From Halomonas ventosae (GTDB lineage Bacteria; Pseudomonadota; Gammaproteobacteria; Pseudomonadales; Halomonadaceae): 64,000 nucleotides of DNA. Made by a program: the position numbers and the translations under genes. Below are positions 9,336 to 17,212 of the stretch, in pieces (positions within the stretch are counted from its first letter, which is position 1; each line of letters starts with the position of its first letter). The notes beneath the pieces were generated by a model, which was given only the letters and a program-made list of their open reading frames with translations, made no database searches and was not told where the DNA came from. The DNA is taken from the NCBI RefSeq assembly GCF_004363555.1, contig NZ_SNZJ01000019.1:1-64000 (forward strand), in the 5' to 3' direction.

Positions 9336-10259
9336 CTAGCCCGCCAGGCCAGGGGAGGAAACGCCCTCCTCCCCGAACAGCTCCTCGACGAGGCCGACCA
9401 GGTTGTGGAGGGCCGGCGCGTCGTTGCTCGACCGCCAGGCCATCCACAGCGGCATGTCGCAGGCAGTGAGCTCTGCCAGATGCAGGAAACGGATGCCGGG
9501 CATGGGATGGGCGCTGCTCGCCGAGGGCACGATGGCGATCCCCAGCCCTGCCGCCACCATGCTGAGGATGGTGATGTTGTCGGCGCCGTACTGGACCACC
9601 CGCGGCTCGAAGTCGAGGCGGGCGAAGTGGGCCATCACGCGGTCGTAGTAGACCGGCGAGACGCTGCGAAAGCCCCATACGAAGTCGGCTTCCTTCAGTT
9701 CGCTCAGACGGCTCGGCGGCGAGGACGACCAGCGCGAGGCCTCGGGTACGGCCAGCATCAGGTGATCGTGCTGCAGCAGGCGGGTCTCCAGGCCCGGCTG
9801 GTCGGCGCTGTCCAGGTAGAGGATGCCGGCGTCAAGGCTGCCCTCCCGCAGCCGCTCCAGCTGGGGCCCCGAGAGCAGCGGGAAGACCTCGAAGGCGACC
9901 CTGGGGTAGCGATCGCGATAGTGTCTCAGCAGCGCTGCCACTTCCGGCACCCAGAGATGGGTCACCGTGACCCCCAGGCTGACCTTGCCGATCAGCCCCT
10001 GGCCCAGCGAGGTGAGTCGCGTCCGGATCTGGGTGCGCCGGTCGAGCAGCTGGACGGCCTCCTCAAAGAGCGCCTGGCCGGCCACCGTCAGGCTGACCCC
10101 GCGGGCATGGCGCTCCAGCAGCCGGATGCCCAGGTCCTCCTCCAATAGTCGAACCTGCCGGGTCAGTGCCGGCTGGGCGACGTGCACCCGGCGGCTGGCC
10201 GCGGAGATGGACCCGGTCTCCGCAACGGCAATGAAGTAGCTGAGCTGGCGGAATTCCAC
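9336..10259 (-). CDS. LysR-family regulator, probably of the adjacent symporter/amidohydrolase operon
   Basis: A 307-residue LysR protein (HTH at about 1-60: SYFIAVAETGSISAASRRVH) starting at a GTG. It is divergent from the DUF3311-symporter-amidohydrolase genes beginning at 10416, with a LysR-type box in between, so it probably controls them. The co-inducer is unknown. It belongs to the subgroup that includes Cbl/NAC-like and aromatic-acid regulators only in the broad sense; I do not recognise a close named relative. Confidence 0.85.
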   Translation of the reverse strand: MEFRQLSYFIAVAETGSISAASRRVHVAQPALTRQVRLLEEDLGIRLLERHARGVSLTVAGQALFEEAVQLLDRRTQIRTRLTSLGQGLIGKVSLGVTVTHLWVPEVAALLRHYRDRYPRVAFEVFPLLSGPQLERLREGSLDAGILYLDSADQPGLETRLLQHDHLMLAVPEASRWSSSPPSRLSELKEADFVWGFRSVSPVYYDRVMAHFARLDFEPRVVQYGADNITILSMVAAGLGIAIVPSASSAHPMPGIRFLHLAELTACDMPLWMAWRSSNDAPALHNLVGLVEELFGEEGVSSPGLAG

Positions 10260-10311
10260 GGCCGTCTCGTCTCATCCAGGGAGGGGCATTCACTCTAGCC
10301 ATATCATAACG

Positions 10312-10326
10312 GCATGTCAGCAATGC
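10312..10326. promoter_or_regulatory. LysR-type box GCAT-N7-ATGC
   Basis: GCAT (10312-10315), seven bases, ATGC (10323-10326), a 15-base dyad of the size typical for LysR recognition sites, 53 bases from the regulator start and 90 bases from the first divergent gene. The whole 10260-10415 region is AT-rich, consistent with promoters. Confidence 0.5.
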
Positions 10327-10415
10327 CAAACCTATATTTTTTCTATCGAGCAAGGCGTTCCATAGTCTGGGGACAACCCATAACAAGACTCGCCCTCGGC
10401 GAGCTGGACTCTCCC

Positions 10416-10628
10416 ATGACCAAGACCTACCACCTGTTGACCGGGCTGCACTTCGCGCTGTGCACCCTGGCCATGATCTGGCCCGGCGCCCTGATCGCCA
10501 ACCGTATCGAGCCCATCGTGCTGGGCCTGCCCTTCCTGTTCTTCTGGTACACCCTGTGGATGCTGGTGCTCTTCGCCGGCATGTGGATCGCCTTCGTCGT
10601 TCGTCACGGAGGTGGCCGCCATGAGTGA
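10416..10628 (+). CDS. small membrane protein, DUF3311-like, symporter partner
   Basis: A 70-residue protein with two hydrophobic segments (about 8-29 and 35-62) and the motif GLPFLFFWYTLWMLV typical of DUF3311. Proteins of this kind are encoded directly before sodium/solute symporters and are thought to assist them, like YhdT with PanF. Its last codons overlap the symporter start by eight bases (ATGAGTGA), pointing to translational coupling. An in-frame ATG at 10314 would add a non-family N-terminus inside the regulatory region, so 10416 is preferred. Confidence 0.8.
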   Translation: MTKTYHLLTGLHFALCTLAMIWPGALIANRIEPIVLGLPFLFFWYTLWMLVLFAGMWIAFVVRHGGGRHE

Positions 10629-12084
10629 TTCCGTGATCATCGTCGGCATTACGCTCGTCTACCTGGCGATGGTGCTGGTGGTGGGGCTGCGCGCCCGCGG
10701 CCAGTCGAGCGCCAGCCTGGAAGGCTATGTCGCCGGCGGCCGCCACGTGGGCGTGGTGATCCTGTTCTTCATCCTCGGGGCCGAGATCTTCTCCGCCTTC
10801 GCCTTTCTCGGCACGCCGGGCTGGGCCTACCAGCACGGCGCGCCGGCCTTCTATATCCTGGCGTATCTCTCGCTGGTGCCGATCACCATCTGGGCGTTGG
10901 GCCCGCGGGTGGCCAAGCTGGGCCGCGAGCGGGGCTACCTGACCCAGGGCGACATGATCGCCGACCATTACCGCAGCAAGCCGCTGGGCATGCTGGCCGG
11001 CATCATCGGCGTGGTCGCCCTGGTGCCCTACCTGACCATCCAGATCGCCGGCGCCGGCCTGCTGTTCCAGGCCGCGACCGACGGCATGGTGCCCTTCTGG
11101 CTGGGTGGGCTGCTGGCCTTCGTGGTGGTGGCCGCCTACGTGTTCTGCAGCGGCCTGAGCGGGATCGGCTGGACCAACCTGGTACAGGGCGTGATGATGA
11201 TCGCCATCGCCTGGTTCCTGGGACTGGCCATCTCCGAGCGCCTCTACGGCGGCGTGGGGGAGATGTTCACCCAGCTCCAGCAGCAGGCCCCGGAGTACCT
11301 GACCATGCCCGGGGCCACCGGCATGGGCTGGGGCTACTTCAGCACCGCCGTGCTGGTCAGTGCCTTCGGCGGCGCCATGTGGCCGCACCTGTTCATGAAG
11401 TTCTACTCGGCGGACAGCGGCAAGACCCTGCGCAAGGTCAGCGTCTTCTACCCCCTCTACGCGTATCTGCTGGTGCCGCTGCTGTTCATCGGCTTCGCCG
11501 GCATCCTGGCCTTCGCCGACTCGCCCCTGGAGCGCGCCGACACCGTGCTGCTGAAGATGGTGATGGAGGTGGCCAACTTCTCGCCCTGGGTGATCGGCCT
11601 GATGCTCTCCGGCGCCCTGGCAGCGGCCATGTCCACCGGGGCCAACCTCGCCCACACCGCCGCCATCGTGCTGGTGCGTGACGTGATGGGCCCCACCGTG
11701 ATGAAGGGTGCCAGCGAGAAGACCACGGTCAGCGTGACGCGCTGGAGCGTGCTGGGGCTGTCGCTGGCCGCCTACCTGATCGCGCTGCTCAACCCAGGTT
11801 CGCTGGTCATGATCCTGCTCACCGCCTACGGCGTGATCATCCAGCTGTTCCCGATGGTGATCGGCGCGCTGTTCCTGCCACGGCTGCGCCGCGCCAGTGT
11901 GATGGCGGGTGCGCTGATCGGCAGCCTGGCCTTCCTGCTGATGGAGTTCGTCTGGAGCTCGCCGCTAGGTTGGCACGCCGGGGTCTGGGCCATGCTGCTC
12001 AACGTGGCGGCGGTCGCCGCCTGGCAGCAACTGAGCCATGCCTCGCACAACGGCCTTCGCGTGCCCGACACCTCGAGCCACTGA
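10621..12084 (+). CDS. sodium:solute symporter (SSS family)
   Basis: A 487-residue SSS-family permease with about 13 hydrophobic segments. Typical stretches include ASLEGYVAGGRHVGVVILFF at the N-terminus and SGALAAAMSTGANLAHTAAI in the sodium-binding region. It imports an organic solute with Na+. Overlapping the DUF3311 gene and followed 18 bases later by an M20D amidohydrolase, it probably brings in the substrate of that enzyme, for example hippurate or another N-acyl amino acid. The substrate is not readable from sequence. Confidence 0.88.
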   Translation: MSDSVIIVGITLVYLAMVLVVGLRARGQSSASLEGYVAGGRHVGVVILFFILGAEIFSAFAFLGTPGWAYQHGAPAFYILAYLSLVPITIWALGPRVAKLGRERGYLTQGDMIADHYRSKPLGMLAGIIGVVALVPYLTIQIAGAGLLFQAATDGMVPFWLGGLLAFVVVAAYVFCSGLSGIGWTNLVQGVMMIAIAWFLGLAISERLYGGVGEMFTQLQQQAPEYLTMPGATGMGWGYFSTAVLVSAFGGAMWPHLFMKFYSADSGKTLRKVSVFYPLYAYLLVPLLFIGFAGILAFADSPLERADTVLLKMVMEVANFSPWVIGLMLSGALAAAMSTGANLAHTAAIVLVRDVMGPTVMKGASEKTTVSVTRWSVLGLSLAAYLIALLNPGSLVMILLTAYGVIIQLFPMVIGALFLPRLRRASVMAGALIGSLAFLLMEFVWSSPLGWHAGVWAMLLNVAAVAAWQQLSHASHNGLRVPDTSSH

Positions 12085-12102
12085 ATCGCCATGGAGACCA
12101 CA

Positions 12103-13401
12103 ATGACGACGCAAACCAATATGCCGGATCTCAAGGGCGCCATCGGCGCCCAGGTGGAGGCGACCCTCGAGGAGGTTCAGGCGCTGTACCGCCAGATTCA
12201 CCAGCATCCCGAGCTGCCCTTCGAGGAGCACGAGACCAGCGCGCGGCTCGCCGAGGCGCTGGAAGCGCTGGGCTATGAGGTGACCCGCGGCGTGGGCGGC
12301 ACCGGCGTGGTGGCCCTGCTCGAGAACGGCGACGGCCCCACGGTGATGCTGCGCGGCGACATGGATGCCCTGCCGATCAGGGAGGAGACTGGCCTGGACT
12401 ACGCCAGCACGCGCACGGTGGAGACCGAGGGCGGCTCGGTGCCGCTGATGCATGCCTGCGGCCACGACCTGCACAGCAGCTGTGTGGTCGGCGCCGCTGC
12501 GGTGATGGCGGGGCTGAAGGAACACTGGTCCGGCACCCTGATGCTGGTCTGCCAGCCGGCCGAGGAGGTCTTCGGCGGGGCCAGGGCCATGCTCGATGAC
12601 GGCCTCTACACGCGCTTCGCCCGGCCCGAAGTCATCCTCGGCCAGCACAACATGCCGGCGCTGGCCGGCACCGTCGGCCATCGCGCCGGCAGCGCCATGG
12701 CCGCCTGCACCAACCTGGCCGTGACGATCCACGGCGCCGGCGGCCACGGCTCCATGCCGGCGCAGACGGTGGACCCGGTGGTGATCGCCGCCCATGTGGT
12801 CACCCGCCTGCAGACCATCGTCTCCCGCGAGGTGCCGCCAGAAGAGACCGTGGTGGTGACCGTCGGCAAGCTGCATGCCGGCACCCAGGCCAACATCATT
12901 CCCCACTCCGCCGAGCTCGAGATCAATATCCGCAGCTTCGACAACGCCCTCCACCGCCAGGTGGTGGAAGGTATCGAGCGCATCATTCGCGCCGAGTGCG
13001 AGGCCGGCCGCTCGCCGACGCCGCCGGAGTTTCGCGTGCTCAACGAAACTATTGCCCTGCACAACGACCCGGCGACGGTCGAGCGGGTGCGCCGGGCCCA
13101 CGGCGCGCACTTCGGCGAGGCCAACCTCTACGCCATGCCGCGCCTCAACGGCAGCGAGGACTTCCCGTTCTTCGGCAACGCCGAGGCCGGCGGCTTCGGC
13201 GGCGAGGACATCCCCTACGTCTACTGGTTTATCGGCGCGACGCCAGAATCACGCTGGGTGGAGACGCCGGGGACGAGCGTGGCGGAGAAGATGCGCCACC
13301 TGGAGATGCCCCACTCGCCCTACTACTTCCCGGGCAACGAGGTCACGCTGCGCACCGGCATCGAGGCCATGGCCGCCGGGGCACTCGCCTACCTGGGGTA
13401 G
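12103..13401 (+). CDS. M20D-family amidohydrolase (hippurate hydrolase/aminoacylase-like)
   Basis: A 432-residue metal-dependent amidohydrolase. Metal-binding motifs are visible: RGDMDALPI, HACGHDLH, the EE of CQPAEEVFGGA, GQHNMPAL and the C-terminal NGSEDFPFF. The dimerisation insert starts near GAGGHGSMP. I prefer the ATG at 12103, with GGAG six bases upstream, over 12091. Members hydrolyse hippurate (to benzoate and glycine), N-acyl amino acids or indole-acetyl conjugates. With catBCA 10 kb away, a benzoyl conjugate is an attractive substrate, but that is inference. Fully matched terminator downstream. Confidence 0.85.
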   Translation: MTTQTNMPDLKGAIGAQVEATLEEVQALYRQIHQHPELPFEEHETSARLAEALEALGYEVTRGVGGTGVVALLENGDGPTVMLRGDMDALPIREETGLDYASTRTVETEGGSVPLMHACGHDLHSSCVVGAAAVMAGLKEHWSGTLMLVCQPAEEVFGGARAMLDDGLYTRFARPEVILGQHNMPALAGTVGHRAGSAMAACTNLAVTIHGAGGHGSMPAQTVDPVVIAAHVVTRLQTIVSREVPPEETVVVTVGKLHAGTQANIIPHSAELEINIRSFDNALHRQVVEGIERIIRAECEAGRSPTPPEFRVLNETIALHNDPATVERVRRAHGAHFGEANLYAMPRLNGSEDFPFFGNAEAGGFGGEDIPYVYWFIGATPESRWVETPGTSVAEKMRHLEMPHSPYYFPGNEVTLRTGIEAMAAGALAYLG

Positions 13402-13434
13402 CCTCGCTGGGACGGCGACGCCCTGCAGAATGGA

Positions 13435-13466
13435 AAGGGGGCGGCATCCGGGGATGCCGCCCCCTT
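13435..13466. terminator. bidirectional terminator
   Basis: A 15-bp perfect stem (AAGGGGGCGGCATCC with its complement) around a two-base loop, with AA on one side and TT on the other, sits between the convergent amidohydrolase and alcohol dehydrogenase genes. Confidence 0.75.
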
Positions 13467-13535
13467 CGTTGCGGGTGGGCTTTAGGGCGCCGGCCGTGGA
13501 GGGCCCCGATGCGCCTGCCACTGGGTCTCGGCGGG

Positions 13536-14624
13536 TCAGTCGAACCTCAGCACCGGCTTGACGGTGGTGCCGTTCTTCGAGTCCTCGAAGGCCTGGTTGA
13601 TCTGCTCGGGCGCATAGAACGTCACCATCCCGTCGAAGGGGAAGCGCCCCGCCTTGTGGTAGGCCACCAGCTGCGGGATGAAGACCCGCGGCACGGAGTC
13701 GCCCTCGATCACCCCGATCATCGACTTGCCCTCGGCCATCAGGTCCTGGTGCACGTCGAGGGTGACCTCGGGGGTGACGCCGACGATCGCCGAGACGCCC
13801 AGCGGGCGCAGCGCCTGAAGCGACTGGCGCACCACCGCCGGCACCCCGGTGGTTTCCACCGCAAACTCGCTGCCGCCACCGGTGATCTCGCCAATACGTT
13901 CGACCACGTCGTCGTGCTTGCCGTTGAGGGCATGGGTCGCGCCCAGTTCCCGGGCCAGCGCGAGTCGGCTGTCGTGGACGTCCACCGCGATGATGTGCCG
14001 GCAGCCGGCGATGCTGGCCGCCATGATGGCGGAGAGCCCCACCGCGCCACAGCCGTAGACCACCAGGCTCGTGCCGAAGTCGGGCTTGAGCCGGTTGAGC
14101 ACGGTCCCCGCGCCGGTCTGGATGCCGCAGCCCAGCGGGCCGAGCAGCGCCAGGTCCACCTCGGGGTCCACCTTCACCGCATTGCGGGCGCTGACCACGG
14201 CATGGGTGGCGAACGACGACTGGCCGAAGAAGGTGGCCAGCGCCTCGCCGTCACGTGCCAGGCGGTAGCCGCCGTCGTCCATGGCACCGCCGAAGTTGAG
14301 CTCGTTGAAGGTGTCGCAGACGGTGGGATGGCCGGTCAGGCAGTGGCCACAGCGCCCGCAGTGGGCAAACGACAGCACCACGTGGTCGCCCACCGCGAGT
14401 CCCGTCACGCCCCCGCCGAGGGCCTCGACCACCCCGGCGCCCTCGTGGCCCAGCACGATGGGAAAGGGCGCGATGCCCAGGTCCCTGGCCACGGCATCGG
14501 TATGGCAGACACCCGTCGCCACGATACGCACCCGCACCTCGCCCAGGGCGGGCTCGGCGAGCTCCACCGCCTGCCATTCGAAGTCACTCCCCTGCGCCGG
14601 GGTCACGGCCGCTTGAATCTGCAT
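13536..14624 (-). CDS. zinc-dependent aryl-alcohol dehydrogenase
   Basis: A 362-residue medium-chain dehydrogenase oxidising an aryl alcohol to the aldehyde with NAD+. Catalytic zinc ligands are in GVCHTDAV, GHEGAGVVE and LGPLGCGIQTGAGT; the structural zinc cysteines are in CGRCGHCLTGHPTVC; the coenzyme motif is GCGAVGLSA. It resembles XylB/AreB benzyl-alcohol dehydrogenases. It is the last gene of the pch-like operon and probably acts on 4-hydroxybenzyl or benzyl alcohol. Its 3' end is duplicated as a remnant at 8361-8480. Confidence 0.9.
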   Translation of the reverse strand: MQIQAAVTPAQGSDFEWQAVELAEPALGEVRVRIVATGVCHTDAVARDLGIAPFPIVLGHEGAGVVEALGGGVTGLAVGDHVVLSFAHCGRCGHCLTGHPTVCDTFNELNFGGAMDDGGYRLARDGEALATFFGQSSFATHAVVSARNAVKVDPEVDLALLGPLGCGIQTGAGTVLNRLKPDFGTSLVVYGCGAVGLSAIMAASIAGCRHIIAVDVHDSRLALARELGATHALNGKHDDVVERIGEITGGGSEFAVETTGVPAVVRQSLQALRPLGVSAIVGVTPEVTLDVHQDLMAEGKSMIGVIEGDSVPRVFIPQLVAYHKAGRFPFDGMVTFYAPEQINQAFEDSKNGTTVKPVLRFD

Positions 14625-14644
14625 GGATACTCTCCTCCCTCGAA

Positions 14645-14724
14645 GGCCCCGCCCGGCCGGCGGCCGAGCGGGGTCGGTAGCGCTCCGGTGATGCCCCCGG
14701 CCGCCACGTCGGTGGCCGCCGGGG
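14645..14724. repeat. two consecutive GC-rich hairpins inside the pch-like operon
   Basis: Hairpin one pairs 14645-14658 with 14662-14675 (one mismatch, one wobble). Hairpin two pairs 14695-14707 with 14712-14724 (one mismatch, loop GTCG). They fill the 105-base gap between the outer-membrane protein gene and the alcohol dehydrogenase gene. They could attenuate transcription or protect upstream mRNA from 3' exonucleases, giving less dehydrogenase than upstream products. Function is inferred. Confidence 0.5.
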
Positions 14725-14729
14725 AAGGC

Positions 14730-15641
14730 TCACAGGAACTTGGTCAGCTGCAGGCGGATGGCGTCGCCCTCGCTCTCCAGGCCATTGAGGCCACCCGCCT
14801 CGGCATCGTACTCGTGATAGGCGGCGCCCTTGAGCTGAACGCCGACTGCCGGCCAGAGGTAGCCCGCCTCGAGGCCGATGGCGTGCCGCTCGGCCTTGGC
14901 GCCGGTCGCCGCGCCGTCATCGGCCTCCAGCTGCCAGGCGTCATAGCCCACCAGGCCAAGCTCCAGGCCGTTCTCCAGGCGATGGCCGAGGCCCCACTCC
15001 ACCAGCCAGCTGTCTCCCGGTGTGATGCCGGTCACGTCCTGCTCGGTCTTGATCTCGTAGCGCGACAGGGCCGAGACGTTCCAGCGCCGCTCGGCATCGA
15101 GGTGCCACATGCCACCCAGGGTGAGCATGGTGGTGCCATAGCCCTTGCCCACCGAGGCCGGGTTGTCGGCCTCGAAGTCGGCGGTGTCGAACCAGTGGCC
15201 GGCGGCGAAGGTGGCGTCCCAACGCTCGCCGTGCCAGCCGAGGATCACCGGGCCCACGAACACATCGCCGAGGCCGTCGTCCTCGAAGCGCTGGCCGCCG
15301 ACCGGGGTCTCCAGGTCGAGCTCGGTATCGAGCATCGGCACGATCGCTTCCATCCCGTAGTCGGCGCCCAGGAACTGCTGGCCGGTCATCCAGATGACGC
15401 GATGGGCCCAGGCGTTGACCGATCCCGTGTTGCGCCCGGGTGCGGCGTCGCCGCTGGCGTCACGGAAGCTGTCGATGTCGTAGTGCATCAGGTAGCCCCG
15501 GTAGTAGAGGCCTTCCGGTGGGGCGGCCGCCGCGCTCAGCCCCTCGATGCCCGGAACGTAGTGGCCGTTCACGGCAAGCGCGGGCGTGGCAAGGAGGCTG
15601 GTGCCAAGGGCAGCCAGCCAGGCAGTTGTCGGATACTTCAT
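14730..15641 (-). CDS. outer-membrane protein of the aromatic-uptake (SphA/MetA-like) type
   Basis: A 303-residue protein with a signal peptide (MKYPTTAWLAALGTSLLATP, cleaved after ALA) and a beta-barrel-like alternation of short amphipathic strands, ending in an aromatic-poor LQLTKFL. The segment NGHYVPGIEGLSAAAAPPEG is characteristic of the family annotated as phenol-degradation MetA-like or SphA-like transporters, thought to help hydrophobic aromatics cross the outer membrane. The start at 15641 fits the signal peptide. It lies between the aldehyde and alcohol dehydrogenase genes of the operon. Confidence 0.78.
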   Translation of the reverse strand: MKYPTTAWLAALGTSLLATPALAVNGHYVPGIEGLSAAAAPPEGLYYRGYLMHYDIDSFRDASGDAAPGRNTGSVNAWAHRVIWMTGQQFLGADYGMEAIVPMLDTELDLETPVGGQRFEDDGLGDVFVGPVILGWHGERWDATFAAGHWFDTADFEADNPASVGKGYGTTMLTLGGMWHLDAERRWNVSALSRYEIKTEQDVTGITPGDSWLVEWGLGHRLENGLELGLVGYDAWQLEADDGAATGAKAERHAIGLEAGYLWPAVGVQLKGAAYHEYDAEAGGLNGLESEGDAIRLQLTKFL

Positions 15642-15710
15642 CGCGTGTTGTCTCTCTTGTTGGCTCGCCCTGCCACCCCCGGAGAGGGATGACAGGGCCA
15701 TCGGTCGTGC

Positions 15711-17177
15711 CTAGAACGGGTAGGCGCGCGGCGCATGCTGGACGCTGATCCACTGGTCGGTGGTGAACTCCTCGATGGCCCAGTCGCCGTTGAAGCGTCC
15801 GAGGCCGGAGTTCTTCTCGCCGCCGAAGGGCACGTGGGCCTCGTCGTTGACCGGCATGTCGTTCACATGGGTCATGCCCGCCTTGATGCCCTGGGCGAAG
15901 CGGGCGCCTCGCGCCAGGTCGGCAGTGAACACCGCGCTCGAGAGTCCGTACTCGCTGGCATTGGCAAGCGTCAGGGCATGGGCCTCGTCGCGGGCCTTCT
16001 GGATGCCCACCAGCGGACCGAAGATCTCCTCGCGACTGATCTCCATCTCCGGGGTGACGTCACCGAACACGTGCGGCGGCACCAGCTGGCCGTCGATCTC
16101 GCCCTCCAGCAGCACGGTTGCGCCCTCCTGCCGGGCCGTGGCGATCTTGGCCTCCAGGCCCTCGCGCTGCTTGGCGTTGATGATCGGCCCGACCACCGTT
16201 TCCATCTCGTTCGGGTCGCCGACACGGAGCCCCTTGACCTTCTCCACGAAGCGCGCAACGAAGTCGTCATAGCGGCGCTCGTCGACGATGATGCGGTTGA
16301 TGGCCATGCAGATCTGCCCCTGGTGCAGGAACTTGCCCATGGCCGCGGCGTTCACCGCCTGGTCGAGGTCGGCATCGTCGAGCACCACGAAGGGGCTGTT
16401 GCCGCCCAGTTCCAGCGCCACCTTCTTGATATGCTCGCCGCCGCTGCAGATCCCGCCGATGCGCCGCCCCACCGGGGTCGAGCCGGTGAAGGAGACCATC
16501 CGCGGCACGCGGTGCTCCACGAAGGCGTCGCCGATCTCGCTGCCGGCACCCACCACCACGCTGAGCAGCCCCTCGGGCAACCCGGCCTCCTCGAAGATCT
16601 TTGCCAGCAGCAGGCCGCCGGTGACCGGGGTGTCGCTGGCCGGCTTGACCACCACGGCGTTGCCCAGCGCCAGCGCCGGGGCGATGGAGCGCTGGGAGAG
16701 GTGCAGCGGGAAGTTCCAGGGGCTGATCACCCCCACCACACCCAGCGGCTTGCGGTAAACGCGGTTCTCCTTGCCCGGCACGTTGGAGGCCAGGGTCATG
16801 CCATGCACCCGGCCCGGCATGCTGGCGGCCTCCTGGGTGATGCCGCGGGCCGCGCCCCACTCGACGTTGGCCTTGAGGCGGGTGCTGCCCGACTCGCGAA
16901 TCAGCCAGTCGATGATCTCCTCCTTGCGGGCGTCGAAGATCTCCACCACCCGCTGCAGCAGGGCGCTGCGCTCGGACGGCGGGGTCGCTGCCCACTCGGC
17001 CTGGGCCTTTTCGGCCGCCAGGAAGGCGGCATCCAGGTCGCTGCGATCCGCCAGGCGGATATCGAGCAGTGCGCTGCCATCAAAGGGGTTGGTCACCTCG
17101 GCACGGCGTTCGCTGCCGCCCTCACGCCACTCGCCGGCGATGGGCTGGAGATGGAAATCGCGGTATGCAGTACTCAT
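15711..17177 (-). CDS. pchA: aromatic aldehyde dehydrogenase (4-hydroxybenzaldehyde type)
   Basis: A 488-residue NAD(P)+-dependent aldehyde dehydrogenase with the oxyanion segment SPWNFP (152-157), general base Glu256 in LELGG and catalytic Cys290 in GQICMAINR. It resembles benzaldehyde dehydrogenases (XylC/AreC) and PchA. Directly after the PCMH-type flavoprotein gene (35-base gap), it should oxidise 4-hydroxybenzaldehyde to 4-hydroxybenzoate, the substrate of PobA at 2925-4109. Exact aldehyde preference is not readable. AGGAGAG precedes the start. Confidence 0.85.
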   Translation of the reverse strand: MSTAYRDFHLQPIAGEWREGGSERRAEVTNPFDGSALLDIRLADRSDLDAAFLAAEKAQAEWAATPPSERSALLQRVVEIFDARKEEIIDWLIRESGSTRLKANVEWGAARGITQEAASMPGRVHGMTLASNVPGKENRVYRKPLGVVGVISPWNFPLHLSQRSIAPALALGNAVVVKPASDTPVTGGLLLAKIFEEAGLPEGLLSVVVGAGSEIGDAFVEHRVPRMVSFTGSTPVGRRIGGICSGGEHIKKVALELGGNSPFVVLDDADLDQAVNAAAMGKFLHQGQICMAINRIIVDERRYDDFVARFVEKVKGLRVGDPNEMETVVGPIINAKQREGLEAKIATARQEGATVLLEGEIDGQLVPPHVFGDVTPEMEISREEIFGPLVGIQKARDEAHALTLANASEYGLSSAVFTADLARGARFAQGIKAGMTHVNDMPVNDEAHVPFGGEKNSGLGRFNGDWAIEEFTTDQWISVQHAPRAYPF

Positions 17178-17212
17178 GGGTCACTCTCCTCTGGGATATC
17201 GCGGGCCGAGGG

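Noticed and set aside
12996..15692. 898-codon open frame on the plus strand
   Set aside because: It crosses the terminator at 13435 and runs antisense to the alcohol dehydrogenase and outer-membrane protein genes. Its product is arginine- and histidine-rich with no domain, as expected of a mirror frame in GC-rich DNA.
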